Source: Pyramidobacter piscolens W5455 (GTDB lineage: Bacteria > Synergistota > Synergistia > Synergistales > Dethiosulfovibrionaceae). From it: a stretch of 53,111 bases of DNA. Where the stretch lies: positions 1-53,111 of the forward strand of contig NZ_ADFP01000097.1 in the NCBI RefSeq assembly GCF_000177335.1, given 5' to 3'. Below are positions 1 through 9,453 of this stretch, piece after piece. A program made the translations under genes and the position numbers. The number at the start of each line of letters is the position of its first letter. The stretch's first letter is position 1. Below the pieces are notes generated by a model, which worked only from the letters and a program-made list of their open reading frames with translations, searched no databases and was not told the origin of the DNA.

Positions 1-2313
<2,313 letters not shown>

Positions 2314-2317
<4 letters not shown>

Positions 2318-3078
2318 GATAAAACCTCCAGCCGGGCAAGCGCTCGTTCTTCCCAGCGATGCATGAAAGCCGTTTGTTCCGGCGTATGGAACCAATGTTC
2401 TCCTGTTTCCATCACCGTCACGCGGCCGCCCGAAGCCGTCGCGAACTTTTCCACGGCGCCGCGGTCCGTCAATTCGTCACGGCCCGCCAAGAGAATTTCG
2501 CACGGTTGACGCCAGACGCGTGCCGGATGTTGCCGCGCGTATTCGTAATACAGCCATGAAAGCTCCTCCCCCGTCGCCGTGCGGATGATTTTTTCGCGGC
2601 GCAGACGCTCCTCGCTCACTCCGGCACGTTGCATCATCCTGCGGATCAAGCCGGCCATATCGAGCAGCGGCGAAACGAAAAGGGCGCCGGACAGTTTTTC
2701 GTCGGCGCAAGCCAACATGGCAAACCACGCGCCGATGCTGACCGCGCGCACAGCGACCGATGCCCACCGGCAGCGCGCCCAGCGCGTCACTCTCTCAAGT
2801 TCCGGCACAGCCTTCCAGGGGACAAGGCCGTCCCGTTCTCCACGCCGCTCGCCGTGCCCCGGCAGATCGAGCGCCGCCGTCTGCCAGCCCCGGCTCGCCG
2901 CCAGTTCCGAAAAATCGCGGCACTCTTCTTTGCAGCCGCCCCGGCCGTGGATCATCACAAACGCCTTTTCAGCCGTCTCTCCGCGGATCAAAACGGGAAT
3001 GCCGTCGATCTCGAGCCGTTCTTCTTTCATACTCGCATCCATCGTTCCGTCCATTTCCTTTCGCAAGAAGCGCGACAT
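2314..3078 (-). CDS. Alpha/beta hydrolase of unknown substrate
   Basis: Alpha/beta-hydrolase fold protein (about 240-270 residues, cytoplasmic, no signal peptide). The oxyanion-type motif MIHGRGG follows strand 3, LDLPGHGERRGERD is the strand-4 loop, and the likely triad is Ser in AVSIGAW, Asp in LLAGRDELTD and His in TGEHWFHT. The nucleophile elbow is A-x-S-x-G rather than G-x-S-x-G. The start is uncertain: 3078 is chosen because an AAAAGG lies 11 bases upstream, but 3129, 3042 and 3030 are possible and the frame stays open to 3570. The stop overlaps tatD (ATGA). The gene is divergent from a second, unrelated hydrolase, and 3079-3403 holds only promoter-like sequence. Substrate cannot be predicted. 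Confidence 0.75.
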
Positions 3079-3280
3079 TTTCAACAATGCCTTTTCATTG
3101 GAAATGAGTATCAAATGCCTGTCGTTCATTGTACCCCAAACGCCGTCAAACCGAAAGCGGAACGAACGACTTTCGTCCGCTTGGGGCGAAAACTCCGGCA
3201 ACGTTTTTTTCTCGCGGAGAAAGCCGGCTTTATTCACATGCCATGCCTCAAATGAATCGTTTTTCATCAAATGCAGGTAT

Positions 3281-3309
3281 TTGCTATATATCTGTCGCGT
3301 CCTTATAAT
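3281..3309 (+). promoter_or_regulatory. Sigma-70-type promoter for the plus-strand hydrolase
   Basis: TTGCTA at 3281-3286 and a perfect TATAAT at 3304-3309 are separated by 17 bases, about 95 bases upstream of the hydrolase start. This is the only clear promoter on the plus strand in the 325-base divergent gap; otherwise I see no gene in that gap. Confidence 0.6.
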
Positions 3310-3403
3310 GTGACCATACGCTCGAAGACGACGCGCATCGCGCGGTCCGGCGACGTACGATGCGTCCGGCGCAGGGCGCCGGCATACGAAAGGAGAAAAC
3401 GTC

Positions 3404-4453
3404 ATGAAAATCGGTAAAAAATTCTCATTGGGGGCGCCCTTCGGCGCCATGTCGCTGGCGGGGGCCGCCTTCGCGGCGGAAACGACGGCCGCCGCGCCGC
3501 AGCTTGAACAGGAATGGGACAAGGTCTTCCCCAAAAGCGAGAAGGTGGAGCATAAAAAAGTGCTCTTCAAAAACCGCTACGGAATCACTCTCGCCGCCGA
3601 CATGTACATTCCCAAGGACAGCGGCGGCACAAAACTTCCCGCCCTCGCCGTCTGCGGCCCCTTCGGCGCCGTCAAGGAGCAGTCCAGCGGGCTGTACGCC
3701 CAGATCATGGCCGAACGCGGATTTCTGACCATCGCCTTCGATCCGTCCTTCACCGGCGAAAGCGGCGGCGAACCCCGCTATGTGGCTTCGCCCGACATCA
3801 ACACCGAGGATTTCTCCGCAGCCGTCGATTTTCTGTCCGTTCAGGACAGCGTCGATCCGGAACGGATCGGCGTCATCGGCATCTGCGGCTGGGGCGGCAT
3901 GGCGCTGAACGCGGCGGCCATGGACACCCGCATCAAGGCCACCGTGGCCTCCACCATGTACGACATGAGCCGCGTCATCGCCAACGGCTACTTCGACCAG
4001 ATGGATGCGGACGGCCGCGCCGAGCTGCGTCGGCAGCTGAACGCCCAGCGCACCGAAGATTACCGGAACGGAAGCTGCGCCCTGGCCGGCGGCCTGCCCG
4101 ACGTCCGCCCCGCGGAGCCGCAGTTCCTCGTCGATTATTACGATTATTACAAGACGCCGCGCGGCTATCACAAACGCTCCCTCAACAGCAACGGCGGCTG
4201 GAACGTCACGTCCGCGCTCTCCTTTCTCAACATGCCGCTCCTCGCCTACGCTTCCGAGATCCGTTCCGCCGTGCTGATCGTCCACGGCGAAAAGGCGCAC
4301 TCCCGCTACTTCAGCGAGGACGCCTTCAAGAAGCTCACCGGCAGCAACAAAGAGCTCATGATCATCCCCGGCGCCAATCACACCGATCTGTACGACCGCC
4401 TCGACAAGATCCCCTTCGACGCCATCGAGGCGTTCTTCAAAAAGAATCTGTAG
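3404..4453 (+). CDS. Secreted alpha/beta hydrolase, dienelactone-hydrolase/YcjY-like
   Basis: A 349-residue alpha/beta hydrolase with an N-terminal signal peptide (about residues 1-25, ending in the Ala-rich AAFAAE), so probably periplasmic. The fold is shown by LAVCGPFGA (about 81-89), AFDPSFTGESGG (111-122) and the nucleophile elbow IGICGWGG around Cys161. In the related YcjY-type proteins this reads CASGG; here no serine is present in the elbow, so Cys161 may be the nucleophile as in dienelactone hydrolase. The acid is probably Glu296 (VHGEKAHS) and the base His326 (IPGANHTD). AAAGGAG at 3389-3395 fixes the start. Single-gene unit with its own promoter and a shared bidirectional terminator. 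Confidence 0.85.
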   Translation: MKIGKKFSLGAPFGAMSLAGAAFAAETTAAAPQLEQEWDKVFPKSEKVEHKKVLFKNRYGITLAADMYIPKDSGGTKLPALAVCGPFGAVKEQSSGLYAQIMAERGFLTIAFDPSFTGESGGEPRYVASPDINTEDFSAAVDFLSVQDSVDPERIGVIGICGWGGMALNAAAMDTRIKATVASTMYDMSRVIANGYFDQMDADGRAELRRQLNAQRTEDYRNGSCALAGGLPDVRPAEPQFLVDYYDYYKTPRGYHKRSLNSNGGWNVTSALSFLNMPLLAYASEIRSAVLIVHGEKAHSRYFSEDAFKKLTGSNKELMIIPGANHTDLYDRLDKIPFDAIEAFFKKNL

Positions 4454-4458
4454 AAAAC

Positions 4459-4520
4459 GCGACGCAAAAACGCCGCCCGCTCCGAAGCGCGCTTCGGAAC
4501 GGGCGGCGTTTTTGCGTCGC
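4459..4520. terminator. Bidirectional terminator between convergent hydrolase and pdxY
   Basis: A 62-base, almost perfect inverted repeat with A5 on one side and T5 on the other side of its outer stem (arms about 4459-4488 and 4491-4520, a single mismatch). It lies directly between two convergent stops and can serve both strands. Confidence 0.85.
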
Positions 4521-4554
4521 GAGGCCAACAAAACTTCGCCGGAACGTTCCGGCG

Positions 4555-5385
4555 CTACTTGCACTGTTCGGTCAGCTCGCGCAGGAGCGGCTCGAACTTG
4601 ACGCCGTACCAGTGCGAAGGATCCTGCGCGGTGAACCGAATGCAGTGCAGCGTGAAGTCGGCGGCGGCGACGGCCGCGTCGTAGGCGGATCTTCCGCCCG
4701 TCAGCATGCCGGCGAACACGGAGGCGAAAACGTCGCCGGTGCCGTGGCAGCCCTTCGGCAGCTTTTCGTGGCGGTAATAGCGTTTCTGCGCGCCGTCGTC
4801 CACCACGACGCCCGTCGTCGCGTCGTCGTAACTGACGCCCGTCAGCACCACGGTTTTGGCGCCGGCTTTGCGCAGCGCGGCGAGCAGGGCGTCGACGTAG
4901 CTTTCGTCGTACCGCTCGCGGTATTCCACGCCGGTGAGCAGCGCCGCCTCGGTGATGTTCGGCAGGATCAGATCGGCGGCGAAGACGAAGCGGCGCATGG
5001 CCTCCACGTACGCCGCGTCGAATCCCGGATAGAGCCGCCCGTTGTCGGCCATGGCCGGGTCGGCGATGCGCAGCCCGCCGGGCTGAAGCAGCGTGCCGTA
5101 AATTTCCTTGAGGTATTCGGTCTGCGAGGCGTTGCCCAGATAGCCGCTGTACACCGCGTCGAAACGGATTTGTTCGCGTTCCCAGTGCTCGATGATGCGC
5201 GGCATTTCCGCCGTCAGGTCGTGGAACGTGTAGCCCGTAAAGCCGCCGGTGTGCGTGGAAAGCACGGCCGACGGCAAGATCGCCGTCTCCAGCCCGCAGG
5301 CGGACAAAATCGGCAGCGCCACCGTCAGCGAGCACTGCCCGACGCAGGAAATGTCCTGCACCGTCAAAATCCTTTTGTACGACAT
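4555..5385 (-). CDS. pdxY: Pyridoxal/pyridoxamine kinase (PdxY/PdxK family)
   Basis: Ribokinase-fold B6-vitamer kinase of 276 residues that phosphorylates pyridoxal or pyridoxamine in the PLP salvage pathway. The N-terminus (ILTVQDISCVGQCSL) is typical of PdxY/PdxK, TGGFTGYTFHDL (46-57) builds the substrate pocket, and the anion hole plus catalytic base are in CHGTGDVF with Asp218. The start at 5385 is chosen for its AAGGAG and because it begins at the conserved N-terminus, although the frame is open back to 5559. PdxY and PdxK cannot be separated from sequence alone. It is a single-gene unit, and its own promoter carries an inverted repeat over the -35 box. Confidence 0.9.
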   Translation of the reverse strand: MSYKRILTVQDISCVGQCSLTVALPILSACGLETAILPSAVLSTHTGGFTGYTFHDLTAEMPRIIEHWEREQIRFDAVYSGYLGNASQTEYLKEIYGTLLQPGGLRIADPAMADNGRLYPGFDAAYVEAMRRFVFAADLILPNITEAALLTGVEYRERYDESYVDALLAALRKAGAKTVVLTGVSYDDATTGVVVDDGAQKRYYRHEKLPKGCHGTGDVFASVFAGMLTGGRSAYDAAVAAADFTLHCIRFTAQDPSHWYGVKFEPLLRELTEQCK

Positions 5386-5482
5386 GTTCCGTTCTCCTTT
5401 TTCCATTTTATTTCCTTCCGCCGGGAACGCAAAAAAGCACCCGGAGCTTTCCGGCGCGAAACGATCCCGAGATGCGGTTCCT

Positions 5483-5511
5483 ATTATAGAACATGAAAAA
5501 TCGCCACGCAA
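5483..5511 (-). promoter_or_regulatory. Promoter of pdxY
   Basis: On the minus strand TTGCGT (5511-5506) and TATAAT (5488-5483) are separated by 17 bases and lie about 100 bases upstream of the pdxY start. Confidence 0.5.
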
Positions 5512-5530
5512 TAATAAAATTGCATGGCGA
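5501..5530. promoter_or_regulatory. Inverted repeat over the pdxY -35 region, candidate operator
   Basis: Arms TCGCCACGCAAT (5501-5512) and ATTGCATGGCGA (5519-5530) match at 11 of 12 positions around a six-base AT spacer. The left arm covers the -35 hexamer, a usual place for a repressor. No T-run follows, so it is unlikely to be the metG terminator, which is separate at 5562-5618. Confidence 0.45.
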
Positions 5531-5561
5531 ACGCTTTTGTTTCCGCCGCGCGGCGTCAATG

Positions 5562-5618
5562 AATGAAAAAAGCGTCCCGAAAATCCCGCGCGGGATTTTC
5601 GGGACGCTTTTTTTCATT
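5562..5618. terminator. Rho-independent terminator of metG
   Basis: A perfect 57-base hairpin with outer A7/T7 tracts and a stem AGCGTCCCGAAAATCCCGCG paired to its complement, 15 bases after the metG stop. It is symmetrical and could work in both directions. Confidence 0.88.
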
Positions 5619-5632
5619 GAGATCGCTCAGAT

Positions 5633-7588
5633 TCAGTGCACGCGGCTGCCCAGCGGGATGTCTTCCGCGGGGGCGAGCAGCGAGAGTTTTTCCTCGGGCG
5701 TGTGGGGCGCGCCGGAACCGGCGGCGAGGAGCATGCCGTTGCTCACGACGCCGCACATCTTGGCGGGTTTGAGGTTGGCGACGACGACGATGCGGCGGCC
5801 TTCCAGCTCTTCGGGCTTGTAAAAATCCTTGATGCTCGACACGATCACGCGCTTCTCGTAGCCGAGGTCGAGATCGAGCCTGTAGAGCGAGCGCGACTTG
5901 GGGACGGCCTCCACGTGGACGATCTGCGCGACGCGCAGCTCGATCTTGGCGAAGTCGTCGATGGAGATTTCCGGCTCGTGCTCGCCGGGGTCGGCGGCGA
6001 GGCCTTTTTTGGCGTTCGCGCGCGCTTCGGCCTGCTTCTTCCACTCGTCGAGATCGATGCGGGGATAGAGCACGCCTTCGCCGCGGCGGACGGTCGGGCG
6101 CTCTTCGCCCATGCCGCCCCAGCGATAGTCGCCGAAGCGCTGGTCTTTCACGTCGCCGGGCAGGCCGAGCTGCGCCCAGATTTTGACGGCGGTCTTGGGC
6201 ATGACGGGGGCCAGCATCAGGGCGGCCAGCTTGAGCTCCTCGGCCAGCGTGGCCAGCACGGTGTCGAGACGGGCGGCCAGCGACTCGTCCTTGCCGAGCT
6301 TCCACGGCATGGTCTCGTCGATGTACTTATTGGCGCGGCCGATCATGCTCCACAGGGCCTTGAGGGCGTCGTCGAACTGATAGTTGTCCATGAAGGCGCG
6401 GTACTCGGCGAAGGCGTTCAAAGCCTGTTCCTTCACTTCCACATCGAGGGATTCGAGCGCGGCGGGCGCGGGCACGGCGCCGCCGCGGTACTTTTCGATC
6501 ATGGTGACGGTGCGGCTGAGCAGATTGCCGAGGTCGTTGGCGAGGTCGGAGTTGACGCGCTGCACGAGGGCGAGTTCGGAGAAGTCGCCGTCGAAGCCGA
6601 AGGTGACCTGGCGCAGCAGAAAATAGCGGAACACGTCGGAACCGTAAAGGCCGACCATCTCGTGCGGATCGACGACGTTGCCCTTGGACTTGGACATCTT
6701 TTCGCCGTCGCGGGTCCACCAGCCGTGCGAGTATACGCACGCGGGCGGCGTCAGGCCGAGAGCGAGCAGCATGATCGGCCAGACGATGCAGTGGAAGCGG
6801 ATGATGTCCTTGCCGACGAGGTGGTTGACGACGGGCCAGAACTTTTTCATCTTCGCCTCGTCGCTGCCGTAGCCGCAGGCGGTGAGATAGTTGATGAGAG
6901 CGTCGAACCAAACGTAGACGGTGTGCTTCTCGTCGCCGGGCACGGGGATGCCCCACGGCACGCTGGTGCGCGAGATGGACTGGTCTTTCATGCCCATGCG
7001 CAGGAAGCTGACCACCTCGTTGTAGCGGACTTTCGGCTTGATGGCGTCGGGGTGCGCCTCGTAGAATTCGAGCAGCCGGTCGGCGTAGGCAGAAGTGCGC
7101 AGGAAATAACTTTCCTCCTCCATCTCCTTGAGCGGGCGATGACAGTCGGGGCAGGTGTGGTTCTCGCCCTGGCTGGCCTCGGGCACGTAGGTCTCGCAGG
7201 GCACGCAGTACCAGCCCTTGTACGTCCCCTTGTAGATGTCGCCCTGATCGAGCAGTTTTTTGAAGATCTGCTGCACGACTTTGACGTGGCGCGCTTCGGT
7301 GGTGCGGATGAAGTCGTCGTTGCTGGCGTCGATGAGCGGCAGCAGGTCGCGGAAATTCTGCGCCAGCTCGTCGGTGAGCTGCTGCGGCGTCATGCCCTTC
7401 TTGGCGGCGCTTTCGCTGACTTTCTGGCCGTGTTCGTCGGTGCCGGTCAGAAAGAACACGTCGCAGCCGTCCATGCGTTTGTAGCGCGCCATGGCGTCGG
7501 CGGCGATGGTCGTATAGGCGTGCCCGATGTGGGGCACGTCGTTGACGTAATAAATCGGCGTGGTGATGTAGAAACTTTTTTCAGCCAT
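5633..7588 (-). CDS. metG: Methionyl-tRNA synthetase with C-terminal tRNA-binding domain
   Basis: Class I synthetase that charges elongator and initiator tRNAMet. HIGH is at residues 20-23 (VPHIGHAYT), a CxxC zinc knuckle follows (CVPCETY and CPDCHRP around residues 127-150), KMSKSKGN is near residue 298, then an alpha-helical anticodon domain. The last about 110 residues are an EMAP-II/Trbp111-type OB domain (FAKIELRVAQI, VANLKPAKMCG) that raises tRNA affinity and usually dimerises the protein. At 651 residues it matches the fused form of the enzyme. GGAGG lies 10 bases before the ATG. It is followed by a strong terminator. Confidence 0.97.
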   Translation of the reverse strand: MAEKSFYITTPIYYVNDVPHIGHAYTTIAADAMARYKRMDGCDVFFLTGTDEHGQKVSESAAKKGMTPQQLTDELAQNFRDLLPLIDASNDDFIRTTEARHVKVVQQIFKKLLDQGDIYKGTYKGWYCVPCETYVPEASQGENHTCPDCHRPLKEMEEESYFLRTSAYADRLLEFYEAHPDAIKPKVRYNEVVSFLRMGMKDQSISRTSVPWGIPVPGDEKHTVYVWFDALINYLTACGYGSDEAKMKKFWPVVNHLVGKDIIRFHCIVWPIMLLALGLTPPACVYSHGWWTRDGEKMSKSKGNVVDPHEMVGLYGSDVFRYFLLRQVTFGFDGDFSELALVQRVNSDLANDLGNLLSRTVTMIEKYRGGAVPAPAALESLDVEVKEQALNAFAEYRAFMDNYQFDDALKALWSMIGRANKYIDETMPWKLGKDESLAARLDTVLATLAEELKLAALMLAPVMPKTAVKIWAQLGLPGDVKDQRFGDYRWGGMGEERPTVRRGEGVLYPRIDLDEWKKQAEARANAKKGLAADPGEHEPEISIDDFAKIELRVAQIVHVEAVPKSRSLYRLDLDLGYEKRVIVSSIKDFYKPEELEGRRIVVVANLKPAKMCGVVSNGMLLAAGSGAPHTPEEKLSLLAPAEDIPLGSRVH

Positions 7589-7646
7589 TGCTCATGCCTC
7601 CATTGCCTGTAAAAAATGCGGCCGCCGGGGCCGCTTCGTCCCGCGA

Positions 7647-7683
7647 CAAAAAAATTCCGCCGCGATTCCGTACGCGGCGGAAT
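7647..7683 (-). terminator. Rho-independent terminator of rsmI
   Basis: On the minus strand the stem ATTCCGCCGCG / CGCGGCGGAAT encloses a short loop and is followed by seven T. It lies 22 bases after the rsmI stop and ends the long transcription unit before metG. Confidence 0.85.
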
Positions 7684-7705
7684 ATTTTGTTATTGTAACA
7701 GATTT

Positions 7706-8521
7706 TCAGCGCTTCTGCTCAAGCAACCACGATTTGATTTTGTTCTTCGGCGCGCCGAAACGCTCCGCGAGCTCTTCGGCGATCCGCTTCACGGGAATCC
7801 CTTCGGCGCGCCGGCGCAGCGCCTCTTCCCGCCAGGCGCCGTCGGACGGCGCTTCGGCGACGCCGCCTTCGACGACGAGGACCAGCTCGCCTTTCACGCC
7901 CTCGGCCACCGAAGCAAGAATCTCGGACAGCGAGCCGCGGCGCGCTTCCTGATAGACTTTGCTGATCTCGCGCACGAGCGCGGCGCGGCGGTCGCCGAGC
8001 ACGGCGAGGAAGTCTTCGAGCTGCTTCGCGGCCTTGTGCGGCGAGAGGTAAAAAACCATCGTGTAGGGATGGCCTTTCAGTTTTTCCAGCGCGGCGACGC
8101 GCTCGCCCTTCTGATCGGAGAGAAAGCCGACGAACGAGAACGGATGCGGCTCCAGCCCCGACAGCAGCACGGCGGGCACGAAGGCCGTCGCGCCGGGCAG
8201 AACATCGACGGGCAGCCCGGCTTCGACGGCGGCTTTCAAAATAACGTAGCCGGGGTCGGACATACCGGGCGTGCCGGCGTCGCTGATCACGGCGATTTTT
8301 TCGCCCTTGGCGAGGCGCGCCAGCAGTTCATCGACGCGGGCCTGCTCGTTGAACTTCTGGTAGCTCATCAGCGGCCGCTTGACGCCGTAACGGCTCAGCA
8401 GCAGGCCGCTATGGCGCGTGTCCTCGCAGGCGATCAGGTCGGCGGACTTGAGCTCTTCCAGCGCGCGCAGCGTGATGTCGCCCATGTTGCCGATGGGCGT
8501 CGGGATCAGGATCAGCGGCAT
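7706..8521 (-). CDS. rsmI: 16S rRNA (cytidine-1402-2'-O)-methyltransferase
   Basis: SAM-dependent tetrapyrrole-methylase-fold enzyme (271 residues) that 2'-O-methylates C1402 in the decoding centre of 16S rRNA, together with RsmH. The sequence starts with the family hallmark LILIPTPIGNMGDITLRALE, then CEDTRHSG, the SAM loop VISDAGTPGMSDPG (about 96-109) and LPGATAFVPAVLLSGL. The C-terminal KRIAEELAERFGAPKNKI segment is the usual helix-turn-helix-like tail. An AGAAAGGA precedes the ATG. It is the last gene of the long minus-strand run and ends in a terminator. Confidence 0.96.
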   Translation of the reverse strand: MPLILIPTPIGNMGDITLRALEELKSADLIACEDTRHSGLLLSRYGVKRPLMSYQKFNEQARVDELLARLAKGEKIAVISDAGTPGMSDPGYVILKAAVEAGLPVDVLPGATAFVPAVLLSGLEPHPFSFVGFLSDQKGERVAALEKLKGHPYTMVFYLSPHKAAKQLEDFLAVLGDRRAALVREISKVYQEARRGSLSEILASVAEGVKGELVLVVEGGVAEAPSDGAWREEALRRRAEGIPVKRIAEELAERFGAPKNKIKSWLLEQKR

Positions 8522-8557
8522 CGTTCCAGCGTCCTTTCTTTGTCATAAAACAAAAGC

Positions 8558-8638
8558 AACCACGGAGACACGGAGAAAACAAAAACAATCAAACTGGCGG
8601 CGGATTTTCGGCGGGAAATTCTCCGTGTCTTCGTGGCT
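8558..8638. repeat. REP-like inverted repeat between trmN6 and rsmI
   Basis: Twenty-base arms AACCACGGAGACACGGAGAA (8558-8577) and its near-complement at 8619-8638 (18 of 20 positions pair) flank a 41-base spacer. The arm itself contains the internal repeat CACGGAGACACGGAG. No open frame explains it. It resembles dispersed palindromic elements; only one copy is in the window, so its repeat nature is inferred. Confidence 0.55.
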
Positions 8639-8685
8639 TGGAGAGCGTCTTCGCTTCTCGCCGCTTCGCCGCGGCAGGTTCCGTT

Positions 8686-9453
8686 TCACGGCAGCGGCGG
8701 GGCGGGGGCGTAGAAGCGCCGCAGCTCGGGCGTGTATTCGCCTGCCGCGTTGTAAATGAACAGCGGCGGCGGCACGGTCATGGCCGCTCCGCCGCTGCGA
8801 CGCGCTTCGACGAGGAACACGGAAGCGTTTTTGCCCGGCGCGGGATGGACCATCAGCAGCTCGCGCGGCTCGAGCCTGTGCGCCCGCAGCAGCCCGAGCG
8901 TTTCGGCCAGACGCAGCGCGCGCATGACCATGTACAGGCGGCCGCCGTTTTTCAGCAGGAAGCGCGACGCCTCGCACACATCGGCGAGCGGGCACATCTC
9001 GCCCTGGCGGGCCAGACGGTTCGTTTCCGCCTCGGCGCGGCGGCCGAAGCCGGGATCTTCGTAGGGCGGGTTGACGACGACCGCGTCGAAGCTCTGGTGT
9101 TCGTACAGCCGTCGGTGTTCGCGCAGGTCGCCCGTTTCGAAGCGCGCGTTGGCGGTCAGGCCGTTGCGCGCGGCGTTTTCCCGCGCCAGCTCGATCAGCC
9201 GCGGCTGAATATCCAGCCCTTCGAAACGGCTGTGCGGGAAGCGCTTGGCCAGGATCAGCGACACGCCGCCGTGGGCGCAGCCCAGCTCGATCACGCGCTC
9301 GCCCGGGCGCGGCCGGGCGAAGCCGGCCAGCAGCACCGTGTCCATGTTGACGCGCGGCCCCACGTCGGGCTGGTGCAGGCGCAGAAATCCGTACAGGATC
9401 GCCTCGCCGTCCGCGGGCGGGGCGATTTCTTTTTTTTCGCGGTCTAATCCCAT
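8686..9453 (-). CDS. tRNA1(Val) (adenine-37-N6)-methyltransferase-like protein (TrmN6/YfiC family)
   Basis: Rossmann-fold SAM methyltransferase of 255 residues. Motif I is VIELGCAHGGVSLILA (about 54-69), the acidic loop is FEGLDIQPRLIELA, and the N6-adenine catalytic motif is VVNPPYEDP, all in the order found in TrmN6. The preceding NMDTVLLAGFA segment is also typical. TrmN6 methylates A37 of tRNAVal in enterobacteria; the exact target here is inferred. The ATG lies inside the last codons of smc, so the gene is translationally coupled to it. The Pro/Ala-rich C-terminal tail (APAPPLP) is poorly conserved. Related methyltransferases acting on rRNA cannot be excluded. Confidence 0.82.
   Translation of the reverse strand: MGLDREKKEIAPPADGEAILYGFLRLHQPDVGPRVNMDTVLLAGFARPRPGERVIELGCAHGGVSLILAKRFPHSRFEGLDIQPRLIELARENAARNGLTANARFETGDLREHRRLYEHQSFDAVVVNPPYEDPGFGRRAEAETNRLARQGEMCPLADVCEASRFLLKNGGRLYMVMRALRLAETLGLLRAHRLEPRELLMVHPAPGKNASVFLVEARRSGGAAMTVPPPLFIYNAAGEYTPELRRFYAPAPPLP

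Noticed and set aside
5636-7612. Very long plus-strand open frame opposite metG, and similar ones opposite hppA, dnaG, smc and secD
   Set aside because: These are GC-rich antisense shadows of conserved genes: no ribosome-binding sites, His/Arg/Ala-biased products and no family resemblance.
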